A stretch of 50,809 bases of DNA from Janthinobacterium violaceinigrum (GTDB taxonomy: Bacteria; Pseudomonadota; Gammaproteobacteria; Burkholderiales; Burkholderiaceae_D): assembly GCF_009208555.1 (NCBI RefSeq), contig NZ_WFLI01000041.1:1-50809 (forward strand). Direction: 5' to 3'. Below the pieces are notes generated by a model that did no database searches, was not told the DNA's origin, and worked only from the letters and a program-made list of their open reading frames with translations. The position numbers were made by a program, and so were the translations under genes. The stretch's first letter is position 1; the number at the start of each line of letters is the position of its first letter. Below, in pieces: positions 23,787-32,173 of this stretch.

Positions 23787-26700
23787 ATGGTGTCCATGAA
23801 CCGCGTACCGACCAGTCCCGATTTCATCGCCGATGCCTTGCAGCTGATCGCCTTGCCGGCGTGCGCCTGCGATGCCTGCGGCATGGTGGTGGCCGCGAAT
23901 GGCGCCTTGAACGCCTTGCTGGGCAGGGACGTGACGGGACGGCTGCTGGCCGATTGTTTCAGCGACGCCTACCGCGCGTCGAGCACCAGCATGCTGCGCG
24001 GCGCGCTGGGTGCGGCGGGGCGCGAGCGGCACTGGGACAGCAGCCTCGAAGGGGAGGCGGGCGCCATCGCCGTGCAGGTGTGGGCCAGGCCGCTGCCGGT
24101 GGGCGATGGCTTGCCGGGGGCGACCCTGGTGTTTGCCGACATCAGCGTGCAGCAGCGCGACCAGCAAGCCTTGCGCAAGACCTTGCTGGAGCAGCAGGCC
24201 ATCCTGGAAAGCGCGGCCGTCGGCATCGTGTTTTCCAAGGGCGGCTTCATCGAGGAGTGCAATATCCGCGCCGCCGAGATGCTCGGTTATGCGCGCCACC
24301 AGCTGACGGGCATGCCGGGCGCGGTGCTGTACCGCTCCGCCGAGCATTGCCGCGCGCTTGGGCTGGAAGCGGCGCCGCTGCTGTCGAAGGGCAAGCCGTA
24401 CCGCACCGAACTGGAATTGCGGCGCCAGGATGGCACCTTGTTCTGGAGCCGCCTGCACGGGCGCGCCGTCGATCCCCTCAATACGCATGACGGCACGGTA
24501 TGGATCATCGAGGATATCAGCGACCACCGGCGCGATGAAGACCAGCTGCGCCGCGCCATGCTGGAAATGCAGGCCGTGATGGACAACGCGCCGCTGGCCA
24601 TCGGTTTTCAGCGCGACAAGGGCGTGCTGCGCTACAACCGGCGCTTCGCCGAATGCTTCGGCTTTGACGGCGACAGCGGCGTGGGCTTGCCGGTGGCCGA
24701 CCTGTATCCGTCGCGCGCGGCGTACGACCATGTCGTCAGGCAGGCGGCGCCCCTGCTGCGGCGCGGCTTGCCATTCCAGGGCGAGATGGAGATGCGCCGC
24801 CGCGACGGCTCCACGTTCTGGGCGCTCGCGTATGGCTATGTCCTGAACCCGGAGAGCCAGGCCGACCGCGGCCTGCGCGACACGATCTGGCTGTTCGACG
24901 ACCGCAGCGCGCAAAAGGCGGCCGAGGAGGCCACGCGCCAGTTGATGCTGGAGCAGCAGGCTATCCTCGACAATGCCTCTGTCGGCATCCTGTTTTCCCG
25001 TTCGCGCCTGGTCTTGCGTTGCAATCCCCGCTTCGCCGAAATGTTCGGCTACGCGCAGGAGGAGATGACGGGCCTGCCCGCCGCCGAGCTGTTTCCCTCG
25101 CCCGCCGCCTACGAGGAATTTGGCGTGCAGGCCACGCCGCTGCTGGGGCAGGGTTTGCCGTACGAGCAGGATGAAGCGCTGTTCCGCCGCCGCGACGGCA
25201 GCCTGTTCTGGTGCCGCATCCGCGCCAAGGCCGTCGACCAGGCGCACAGCGAGCAGGGCACCATCTGGATCCTCGAAGACGTCACGGCCAGCCGCCAGAC
25301 GCAGATGGAAGTGGCGGCCATCATGACGAATGCCTCGGTGAGCATTCTGTATACCAAGAACCGCCAGATCACGCGCTACAACCTGGGCTTTGCCGCGATG
25401 TTCGGCTACAGCGGCGACGAGGCGCTGGGCTTGCCCGGCCGCGCGCTGTACGTCTCGCAGCAGTCCTACGAGCTGCTGGGCGCGGCGGCCTTCCCCTTCC
25501 TGTCGGTGGCCAAGCCCTTCCAGACGGAAGTGGAAATGATGCGCCGCGACGGCAGCACCTTGTGGGCGCAGCTGATCGCCTATGTCGTCAACCCGGACGA
25601 TCCCGCCGCCGGCACCATCTGGATCATCGAGGACCGCACGGAAGCAAAGCGCGCCGAGGAATCCCTGCGCAACGCGCTGCTGGAAAACCAGGCCATCCTC
25701 GACAGCGCCGTGCTGGGCATCTCGGTGGTGGAGGGCGGCTACAATTTGCGCAGCAACAGCAAGATGGAAGAGCTGTTCGGCTACGGACCCGGCGAGATCA
25801 ACGGCCTGTCGGTGCAGGCCCTGTATCCGGACGTCGCTGCGTGGAAGGCGGCGCGCGGCGAGACGGCGCGCGACTTCGGCGCGGGCAGGGTGCACATGTC
25901 GGAATACCAGCTGGTGCGCAAGGATGGCAGCCGTTTCTGGGCGCGCCTGTCCGGCCGGCCGTTCGACCTGGCGCATGCGCATGGCCGTTCGGTGTGGCTG
26001 GTCGACGACGTGACGGCGCGCCGCGAGGCGGCCGAGGCGGTGCGCCGCGCGCGCGACGAACTGGAGCTGCGGGTGCAGGAGCGCACGGCCGAACTGGCCG
26101 GCGCCAACCTGCTGCTGCAGGGCGAAATCGTCGAGCGGCGCCAGGCCGAGGCGCGCGTGCACCACATGGCCTACCACGACAACCTGACGGGCTTGCCGAA
26201 CCGCGCGCTGCTGTCGGACCGGCTGGAACGGGCCATGCTGGCCGCGCAGCGTTCCGGCCGCAAGCTGGCCGTGATGTTCATCGACCTGGACCGCTTCAAG
26301 ACCATCAACGATTCGCTGGGCCACATGACGGGCGACCTGCTGCTCAAGGAGGTGGCCGCGCGGCTGTGCGGCGCCGTGCGCGCCAGCGACACGGTGGCGC
26401 GACTGGGCGGCGATGAATTCGTCGTGCTGGTGCCGGGCATCCGCGGCACCGATGAAGCGGCGCGCGTGGCCGAGAAGATCATCGAGGCGCTGACGCCCGC
26501 CTTTCCGCTCGACGGTCATGTGCTGCACGTGACGCCGTCGATCGGCATCTGCGTGTATCCGGACGATGGCGGCGATGTCGACTCCCTGATGCGCCATGCG
26601 GATGCGGCCATGTACCACGCCAAGGGCAATGGCCGCAACAACTACCAGTTCTTCACGCAGACGATGAACCAGGCAGCGGCCCTGCACTTCGACCTGGAAA

Positions 26701-27452
26701 GCAGCTTGCGCACGGCGCTGGCGCTGCAGCAGTTCGAGCTGTTTTACCAGCCCGTCATCGATATCGCCACGCGCCGCCTGCATGGCATGGAAGTGCTGCT
26801 GCGCTGGCGCCGTCCCGGCCATGGACTGGTGCTGCCTGACCGCTTCATTCCCATCATGGAGGAAAACGGCCTGATCGTGCCGGTGGGCGAATGGGTGATG
26901 CGCCAGGCGTGCGAGCAAAGCATGGCCTGGCAGCGCCAGGGCCTGCAAGCGGTGCCGCTGGCGGTGAATCTGTCGCCGCGCCAGTTCATGCACAAGGGCC
27001 TGGTGGCGGCCATCGGCGCCGTGGTGCGGGAAACGGGCATCGACCCGTCACTGCTGGAATTCGAGATCACCGAGACGGCGCTGATGCAGCATGGCGAGCA
27101 TACGCTGGAGATTTTGCGGCAGATCAATGGCATGGGCCTGCGCCTGTCGATCGACGATTTCGGCACCGGCTATTCCAGCCTGGCCTACCTGAAGCGCTTC
27201 CCCGTGAAGAAGGTCAAGATCGACCGCGCCTTCATCAAGGACCTGGAGCAGAGCGGGGAAGACCGCGCCATCGTGGCGGCCATCATCGCGCTGGCCGACA
27301 GCCTGCAATTGTCGACTGTGGCCGAGGGCGTGGAGACGGAAGAGCAGTTCGCCCTGCTGCAGGCAAGCGGCTGCCGCTATGCGCAGGGCTATCTGTTTTC
27401 CGCTCCGGTGCCTGCGGCGAATGCGCAGGTGCTGCTGGAGAGCGCGACCTGA
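23787..27452 (+). CDS. Multi-PAS GGDEF-EAL cyclic-di-GMP enzyme
   Basis: 1221 residues with no membrane segment. A divergent PAS (about 12-125) is followed by five similar PAS units starting near residues 136, 262, 390, 508 and 635, each opening with a QAILDNASVGI-like helix and closing with GTIWIIEDIS-like beta strands. A coiled coil (745-795) leads to the GGDEF domain, with GGDEF near 875 and inhibitory RASD five residues before it. The EAL domain starts near 985; its motif is EVL, but DDFGTGYSS, KIDRAFI and AEGVETEEQ are intact. Both synthesis and breakdown of cyclic di-GMP are possible. It probably controls motility or biofilm in response to several signals. No good ribosome site separates ATG 23787 from ATG 23796. 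Confidence 0.94.
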   Translation: MVSMNRVPTSPDFIADALQLIALPACACDACGMVVAANGALNALLGRDVTGRLLADCFSDAYRASSTSMLRGALGAAGRERHWDSSLEGEAGAIAVQVWARPLPVGDGLPGATLVFADISVQQRDQQALRKTLLEQQAILESAAVGIVFSKGGFIEECNIRAAEMLGYARHQLTGMPGAVLYRSAEHCRALGLEAAPLLSKGKPYRTELELRRQDGTLFWSRLHGRAVDPLNTHDGTVWIIEDISDHRRDEDQLRRAMLEMQAVMDNAPLAIGFQRDKGVLRYNRRFAECFGFDGDSGVGLPVADLYPSRAAYDHVVRQAAPLLRRGLPFQGEMEMRRRDGSTFWALAYGYVLNPESQADRGLRDTIWLFDDRSAQKAAEEATRQLMLEQQAILDNASVGILFSRSRLVLRCNPRFAEMFGYAQEEMTGLPAAELFPSPAAYEEFGVQATPLLGQGLPYEQDEALFRRRDGSLFWCRIRAKAVDQAHSEQGTIWILEDVTASRQTQMEVAAIMTNASVSILYTKNRQITRYNLGFAAMFGYSGDEALGLPGRALYVSQQSYELLGAAAFPFLSVAKPFQTEVEMMRRDGSTLWAQLIAYVVNPDDPAAGTIWIIEDRTEAKRAEESLRNALLENQAILDSAVLGISVVEGGYNLRSNSKMEELFGYGPGEINGLSVQALYPDVAAWKAARGETARDFGAGRVHMSEYQLVRKDGSRFWARLSGRPFDLAHAHGRSVWLVDDVTARREAAEAVRRARDELELRVQERTAELAGANLLLQGEIVERRQAEARVHHMAYHDNLTGLPNRALLSDRLERAMLAAQRSGRKLAVMFIDLDRFKTINDSLGHMTGDLLLKEVAARLCGAVRASDTVARLGGDEFVVLVPGIRGTDEAARVAEKIIEALTPAFPLDGHVLHVTPSIGICVYPDDGGDVDSLMRHADAAMYHAKGNGRNNYQFFTQTMNQAAALHFDLESSLRTALALQQFELFYQPVIDIATRRLHGMEVLLRWRRPGHGLVLPDRFIPIMEENGLIVPVGEWVMRQACEQSMAWQRQGLQAVPLAVNLSPRQFMHKGLVAAIGAVVRETGIDPSLLEFEITETALMQHGEHTLEILRQINGMGLRLSIDDFGTGYSSLAYLKRFPVKKVKIDRAFIKDLEQSGEDRAIVAAIIALADSLQLSTVAEGVETEEQFALLQASGCRYAQGYLFSAPVPAANAQVLLESAT

Positions 27453-27474
27453 ACTGCCGCGCTTCGGCCGGCGA

Positions 27475-28239
27475 TCAGTCGATGGTGGCCACGACGGGCG
27501 CATGGTCGGATGGCTGCTCCCACTTGCGGGGCACGCGGTCGATCACGCAGGCCGTGCAGCGGGCGGCGAGGGCGGGCGACAGCAGGATATGGTCGATGCG
27601 CAGACCCTTGTTCAGGCGGAAGCCCAGCTGGCGGTAGTCCCACCAGCTGAACGATTTGTCAGCCTGCTCGAACAGGCGGAAGGCGTCCGCCAGGCCTATG
27701 TCGAACAGGCGCTGCAGGGCCGCGCGTTCCTTGTCCGACACCAGCACCTGGCCGGCCCAGGCGACGGGATCGTGCACGTCGCGGTCGTCGGGCGCGATAT
27801 TGTAGTCGCCCACGACGGCCAGTTGCGGATGCTGCTGCGCCTCTTCGGCCAGCCAGTCGTGCAGGGCGGCCAGCCAGCCCAGTTTGTATTCGTACTTGTC
27901 CGAGTCGACGCTCTGGCCGTTCGGCACATAGGCGCAGACGACGCGCACGCCGCCGATGGTGGCGGCCAGGATGCGCTGCTGCGCATCTTCATAGCGGGGA
28001 TTGTTCTTCACCACGTCGGTGATCGGCAGCTTCGACAGGATGGCCACGCCGTTGTAGGTTTTCTGGCCGCTGAAGACCACCTGGTAGCCGGCTGCCTCGA
28101 TCTCGGCGACGGGGAACTTGTCGTCCGTGAGCTTGGTCTCTTGCAAGCAGAGTATGTCGACCGGGTTGTCTGTCAGCCACTGCAGCACTTGCGGCAGGCG
28201 CACTTTGAGCGAGTTGACGTTCCAGGTGGCGAGTTTCAT
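27475..28239 (-). CDS. xthA: Exodeoxyribonuclease III
   Basis: 254 residues, the usual length of this AP endonuclease and 3'-5' exonuclease of base excision repair. The start MKLATWNVNSLKVRLPQVL carries the catalytic Asn, and LCLQETKLTDDKFP holds the metal-binding Glu. VVGDYNIAPDDRDVHDP contains the active-site Asp and Asn, and RIDHILLS with PSDHAPVVA holds the final Asp-His pair. It converges with the PAS-GGDEF-EAL gene, leaving 22 bases between stops, and its upstream side opens into a long non-coding stretch. Confidence 0.97.
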   Translation of the reverse strand: MKLATWNVNSLKVRLPQVLQWLTDNPVDILCLQETKLTDDKFPVAEIEAAGYQVVFSGQKTYNGVAILSKLPITDVVKNNPRYEDAQQRILAATIGGVRVVCAYVPNGQSVDSDKYEYKLGWLAALHDWLAEEAQQHPQLAVVGDYNIAPDDRDVHDPVAWAGQVLVSDKERAALQRLFDIGLADAFRLFEQADKSFSWWDYRQLGFRLNKGLRIDHILLSPALAARCTACVIDRVPRKWEQPSDHAPVVATID

Positions 28240-28808
28240 GGGAAAAATCCTTGCTTGAATAGGTATCGATAGGCGCGAATCTTACCGCATGCGTGCCGGC
28301 GGCGTCCTGCCCCGCTTGCCGGGTGCATGCTTTATTTGCTTGCAGGGAAAAAGAGTATTAATAAAGTATTTATATTTAACCAATCGTGGCGCATGAATAT
28401 TATGTTTTTGTGTATCATTGATCAACCCCTATGTTTGATTTGGCATAAGTGGCTGGCGCGGCAGGCTGCGTCTCCCCATTTAACGCGACAAAGGTGTAAA
28501 GTTTCTCGCTAAAACGCGATAAAAACTACTAAAATGGCACAATGTAACAACTGTGTCATACGGCTTTGTTACAGCCAAGTTAAGAACCGAACAGGAAGCA
28601 GTTGTAATTAGTTGTAATTGCTATTCCGATTACATGACCACTGTGCCCGGGGCGGAGCGTAGATTCCGTCCCTGGCGCCGCCAGACTTGTTATATAAATT
28701 GCAGTACTATATCTATGAGACTGTTTTGCGACATCAATAGATGGTACTATTTTGAAATGTTGCAGTTTTAATAGTGAGACTTGCGCGTAGCATTTGCAAA
28801 GGAAGAAA
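28240..28808. other. AT-rich non-coding region with hairpins and inverted repeat
   Basis: 569 bases without a supportable gene, clearly richer in A and T than its neighbours. It holds an 8-base inverted repeat (TGTAACAA 28543-28550, TTGTTACA 28566-28573), a tandem GTTGTAATTA/GTTGTAATTG (28600s) and a GC-rich hairpin GGGGCGGA/TCCGTCCC (28649-28672). Two open frames of 61 and 72 codons have no ribosome site and unusual composition. It must include promoters for xthA (left) and the 28809 gene (right). Confidence 0.6.
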
Positions 28809-29180
28809 ATGCGAACTGCATTTGAAGCGTGGGCGCAGCGTGACGGCCACATTGTGCGGCGAAGAGAAGACAAACCGGATGAGTACCTGATCTTCGAGAC
28901 CCAGCGTCGCTGGGTTATCTGGCAGGCTGCTCTGACGCATGGCAAGACGGCTGCGAAGCCGCGGGTGAGCGCTGCCGAAAAGGCGGCGAAGGCCCAGCGC
29001 GCGCTGGAAATGTCTTCCGATGAAGCGACCGTGCGCAACAAGGTGCTCAATGAGGTGCTCGACGCCTTCAGCGGCGCCGATGGCGCGGCCGGCATGGAAG
29101 GCATACTGAAAGTGATCCAGGGCCTGAAAATGAAGCAGAAGGCACTGGCCGACGACAAGAGCGAAGATTCCACGGCTTGA
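28809..29180 (+). CDS. Small protein of unknown function
   Basis: I do not recognise a defined family. The protein is 123 residues. The first 45 contain an aromatic pattern, FEAWAQRDGHIVRRRE, then YLIFETQRRWVIWQAAL, that resembles short modules seen in hypothetical proteins of Burkholderiales and their phages; this is a memory-based impression. A basic Lys/Ala-rich helix follows and then an acidic end. ATG 28809 is chosen because AAAGGAAGAA lies just before it, while ATG 28794 lacks a site. The gene starts a run of four same-strand small genes. Confidence 0.65.
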   Translation: MRTAFEAWAQRDGHIVRRREDKPDEYLIFETQRRWVIWQAALTHGKTAAKPRVSAAEKAAKAQRALEMSSDEATVRNKVLNEVLDAFSGADGAAGMEGILKVIQGLKMKQKALADDKSEDSTA

Positions 29181-29190
29181 GGAGACGGCG

Positions 29191-29379
29191 ATGCGTTATC
29201 GGCACTACAAGGGCGGCATTTATGAACTGGTGTGCGAAGCCACGCTGGAAGCAGATCTCACGCCAATGATCGTCTATCGCGCCGCCGACGGTTCCATCTG
29301 GACCCGGCCGAAAGACGTGTTCTTTCAGCTGATCGAGGTCGAAGGCGTCATGGTCCAGCGTTTCGCCCCCATCAACTGA
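29191..29379 (+). CDS. DUF1653 family protein
   Basis: 62 residues that make up a whole DUF1653 domain: YRHYKGGIYELVCEATLEAD at the N-terminus, MIVYRAADGSIWTRPKDVFF in the middle and VQRFAPIN at the end, matching the family pattern of Tyr-X-His-Tyr-Lys-Gly-Gly, VYR, W-X-RP and RF. The function of this family is not established. It lies 10 bases after the unknown gene, with GGAGA before the ATG. Confidence 0.88.
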   Translation: MRYRHYKGGIYELVCEATLEADLTPMIVYRAADGSIWTRPKDVFFQLIEVEGVMVQRFAPIN

Positions 29380-29412
29380 TGGCCGCCTGCGTGCGTGCCC
29401 GGGATTATCCTC

Positions 29413-29883
29413 ATGCGTAAATTGCTGCCTGCCGCAGTGGTGCTGGCCCTTGCCTGCACCGCGGCGCATGCCGAAACCATCGGTTCGGTCGACACGGTGT
29501 TCAAGCTGATCGGCCCTGACCACAAGATCGTCGTCGAAGCGTATGACGATCCCCGCGTCGCCGGTGTCAGCTGCTATCTGTCGCGCGCCAAGACGGGCGG
29601 CATCAAGGGTGCCGTCGGCCTGGCCGAAGACAAGGCCGATGCGGCCGTGGCCTGCCGCCAGGTGGGACCGCTGCAATTCAAGGGCAAGCTGCCGCGCCAG
29701 GAAGAAGTGTTTACCGAGCGCGCCTCGATCTTCTTCAAGCATGTGCGCGTCGTGCGCATGGTCGACAGCAAGCGCAATGCGCTGGTCTATCTCGTCTATT
29801 CCGACCGCCTGATCGAGGGTAGTCCGAAAAACAGCGTCACCGCCGTCGCCGTGCCGGGCGACCAGCCGATTCCCGTCCGTTAA
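29413..29883 (+). CDS. creA: CreA family exported protein
   Basis: 156 residues with a signal peptide (1-20, ending TAAHA). The mature part ETIGSVDTVFKLIGPDHKIVVEAYDDPRVAGVSCYLSRAKTGG is the CreA signature, followed by ACRQVGPL and the FKHVRVVRMVDSKRNALVYLVYSDRLIEGSPKNS block. CreA is a conserved periplasmic protein of unknown role, named for its place next to creBCD in E. coli; creBCD is not seen here. ATG 29413 is chosen for the signal peptide. Confidence 0.93.
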   Translation: MRKLLPAAVVLALACTAAHAETIGSVDTVFKLIGPDHKIVVEAYDDPRVAGVSCYLSRAKTGGIKGAVGLAEDKADAAVACRQVGPLQFKGKLPRQEEVFTERASIFFKHVRVVRMVDSKRNALVYLVYSDRLIEGSPKNSVTAVAVPGDQPIPVR

Positions 29884-29894
29884 GCGAGCCATCC

Positions 29895-30419
29895 ATGCGC
29901 GTACCATCGTCTGCCGCCCTTGCCGCCAGGACGCTGCTGCTGTTTGGCCTGGGCGGCTGCGCCACGTTGACGGGCAACACCGAGCAGATGGTGCTGGTGC
30001 AAACCATCCAGGACAACCGCGAACTGAGCGGCGCCGGCTGCATCCTCAGCAACGACGTGGGCAAGTGGTTTGTCACCACGCCGGGGCGCATCACCATCCG
30101 CAAGAGCCAGGAGCCGCTGAAGGTCGATTGCCGCAAGCACGGTTCGCCCGCCATCGCGACGGACGACCATATCGATCCCAAGCTCAATGGCAGCGTCTGG
30201 GGCAATGTCATCCTGACCCTGGGCGTCGGCTATTTCGTCGACCGCAACACGGGCGCCGGCTTTGACTACCCGTCCATTCTGACCATCGTCATGCAGGACC
30301 CCGCGCGCCTGGCGCCGCCTCCCCCGGTTCCCGCACCGCCGCCGGCGGCCGCCGTGCCGGAAGCGGTGGTGCAGCCCAAGGTGGCGCCGCTGCCGATTCC
30401 CGATCCCGTCGTCTATTAA
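29895..30419 (+). CDS. Putative lipoprotein
   Basis: 174 residues. The lipobox LGGC (Cys22) follows a hydrophobic stretch, so it should be lipidated. The middle region contains VQTIQDNRELSGAGCILSND and GRITIRKSQEPLKVDCRK, then a Gly-rich hydrophobic segment NVILTLGVGYFVDRNTGAGFDYP, a pattern I have seen in small lipoproteins of many proteobacteria with no assigned role. The last 45 residues are Pro/Ala/Val-rich. It lies 11 bases after creA; a terminator follows 20 bases after the stop. Confidence 0.8.
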   Translation: MRVPSSAALAARTLLLFGLGGCATLTGNTEQMVLVQTIQDNRELSGAGCILSNDVGKWFVTTPGRITIRKSQEPLKVDCRKHGSPAIATDDHIDPKLNGSVWGNVILTLGVGYFVDRNTGAGFDYPSILTIVMQDPARLAPPPPVPAPPPAAAVPEAVVQPKVAPLPIPDPVVY

Positions 30420-30438
30420 AAACAGGACGCAGTAATGT

Positions 30439-30478
30439 AAAAAAACCGCCATGGTCGCAAGACCTGGCGGTTTTTTTT
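30439..30478. terminator. Terminator after the lipoprotein gene
   Basis: ACCGCCA and GGTC, loop GCAA, GACC and TGGCGGT with one bulged T. A-tracts on the left and T-tracts on the right let it act on both strands, serving the convergent pepA transcript as well. Confidence 0.9.
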
Positions 30479-30612
30479 ACGGTGTCACGACGCCTGACAA
30501 AACCGTCGCGAGCGGGAGCTAGTAGTGGCCGAGAAGCGCAGCTGTACTTCAGGTACAGCGAGCATCGCCGGCCGCCAATAGCCGCGCGCAGCAGGTTTGG
30601 TCTGGCGTTTCC

Positions 30613-32106
30613 TTACACGCGGTTGATCAGGAACGTCGTCAAGAGCGGCACTGGACGGCCGGTCGCGCCTTTTGCGCCACCCGATTTCCATGCCGTGCCG
30701 GCGATGTCCAGATGCGCCCAGGTGTACTTCTTGGTGAAGTTTTCCAGGAACGCTGCTGCCGTCACCGAACCGCCGCCTGGCGTGCCGATGTTGGCCAGGT
30801 CGGCGAAGTTCGACTTCAGCTGCTCGTTGTACGCTTCTTCGATCGGCATGCGCCATGCCGTGTCGCTCGATTGCTTGCCCGCTGCCAGCAGTTCATTGGC
30901 CAGCTGGTCATGCGCCGCATCGCTGCGCGTGAACAGGCCGCTGTTGTGGTGGCCCAGGGCGACGACGCAAGCGCCCGTCAGGGTGGCGATATCGACCACG
31001 GCTGCCGGCTTGAAGCGTTCGGCGTAGGTCAGCGCGTCGCACAGCACCAGACGGCCTTCTGCGTCCGTGTTCAGCACTTCGATGGTCAGGCCATTCATCG
31101 AGGTGACGATGTCGCCCGGTTTGGTGGCGCGGCCCGACGGCATGTTTTCGCACGCGGCGATGACGCCGATGACGTTCAGCTTCAGATTCATTTCGCCGAT
31201 GGCGCGGAAGGTGCCCAGTACCGAGGCGGCACCGCACATGTCGTACTTCATTTCATCCATGCCGGGACCGGCCTTGATGGAAATGCCGCCCGTGTCGAAG
31301 GTGATGCCCTTGCCGACCAGGACCACTGGCGCATCCTTGGCCTTGCCGCCCATGTGTTTCAGGACGATGAATTTCGGCGGCTGCTCGCTGCCGTTGGTGA
31401 CGGACAGGAAGCTGCCCATTTTCAGCGCTTCGAGCTGTTTGCGGTCCAGCACTTCGACTTCGAACTTGTAATCCTTGGCCAGCTGCTTGGCCGTGTTGGC
31501 CAGGTAGGTCGGGTTGGCGATGTTCGCCGGCAGGTCGCCCAGCTTGCGCGTCAGGTCGGAACCGTTGGCGATGGCGATGGCTTGCGCCAGCGCGCCGCGC
31601 GTAGCAGCCGTTGTCGGTGCCGACAGGACGATCTTGCGCACGCCCGCTGGTGCCGGGTCTTTTTTGCTTTTTTGCGAGTCGCAGCGGTATTCGCTGTCGT
31701 GGGCGGCTTGCACCACGCAACGGATTGCCCAATTTACGTCGCGCTCTTTCACTTCCGTCAGCGGTAATGCGATAATGGCGTCCGCAGCGCCCAGCGAGCC
31801 AAACGCCTTGAGCGCCGCTTGCACGCCGCTGGCGAAGCTTTTTTCGCTGACAGTTTCATCGCTGCCCATGCCGACGAGCAGAACACGTTCCGCGGCGACG
31901 CCATCGACTGCGCGCAGCAGCAACGTGCTGCCAGGCTTGCCGCTGATGTCGCCGGACTTCAGCGCAGCCGAAATCGCACCCTTGCTGTCCAGCGATTTTG
32001 CCGCTGGCGACAGTTTTTTGTTTTCGAATACCGCAACCGCGATGCATCCGCTTTTGGCCGTGCCGAGGGTGCTCTTGGTATCGAATGCTTTTATGCTAAA
32101 GTCCAT
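30613..32106 (-). CDS. pepA: Leucyl aminopeptidase (M17)
   Basis: 497 residues, close to E. coli PepA (503). It is a cytoplasmic hexamer that removes N-terminal residues with two metal ions. The metal and substrate residues lie in VGKGITFDTGGISIKAG (Lys and Asp) and EVLNTDAEGRLVLCDAL (the NTDAEGRL family signature), with MKYDMCGAASVLG between them. The N-terminal domain is the M17 macro-like fold. In E. coli PepA also binds DNA. ATG 32106 follows GGAGAACCA and gives MDFSIKAF; an upstream ATG would add six residues. It is divergent from lptF. Confidence 0.96.
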   Translation of the reverse strand: MDFSIKAFDTKSTLGTAKSGCIAVAVFENKKLSPAAKSLDSKGAISAALKSGDISGKPGSTLLLRAVDGVAAERVLLVGMGSDETVSEKSFASGVQAALKAFGSLGAADAIIALPLTEVKERDVNWAIRCVVQAAHDSEYRCDSQKSKKDPAPAGVRKIVLSAPTTAATRGALAQAIAIANGSDLTRKLGDLPANIANPTYLANTAKQLAKDYKFEVEVLDRKQLEALKMGSFLSVTNGSEQPPKFIVLKHMGGKAKDAPVVLVGKGITFDTGGISIKAGPGMDEMKYDMCGAASVLGTFRAIGEMNLKLNVIGVIAACENMPSGRATKPGDIVTSMNGLTIEVLNTDAEGRLVLCDALTYAERFKPAAVVDIATLTGACVVALGHHNSGLFTRSDAAHDQLANELLAAGKQSSDTAWRMPIEEAYNEQLKSNFADLANIGTPGGGSVTAAAFLENFTKKYTWAHLDIAGTAWKSGGAKGATGRPVPLLTTFLINRV

Positions 32107-32129
32107 TTGGTTCTCCGTTTTCATTTACT

Positions 32130-32167
32130 AGTAACGTGTTACTCAACTAACTGACCCGAATTATAAA
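32130..32167. promoter_or_regulatory. Overlapping pepA/lptF promoter region with palindrome
   Basis: AGTAAC-GT-GTTACT (32130-32143) is a perfect 6-base inverted repeat. A TATAA element serves both strands: TATAAA at 32162-32167 on plus, TATAAT at 32164-32159 on minus. Plus-strand transcription would begin near 32174, the lptF start codon itself. Confidence 0.4.
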
Positions 32168-32173
32168 CTCCGA

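Noticed and set aside
24184..25728. Repeated segments that could suggest a mobile or satellite repeat
   Set aside because: They are the in-frame PAS units of one protein, diverged at the DNA level, not a DNA repeat.
23754..26993. A 1079-codon open frame on the minus strand
   Set aside because: It is antisense to the PAS-GGDEF-EAL gene, which has clear domains. Its product is rich in His, Gln, Arg and Ala without motifs, the usual shadow in high-GC DNA.
28327..28771. Two short plus-strand frames of 61 and 72 codons
   Set aside because: They lie in the AT-rich gap, have no Shine-Dalgarno sites, and their products look random. I treat the stretch as non-coding.
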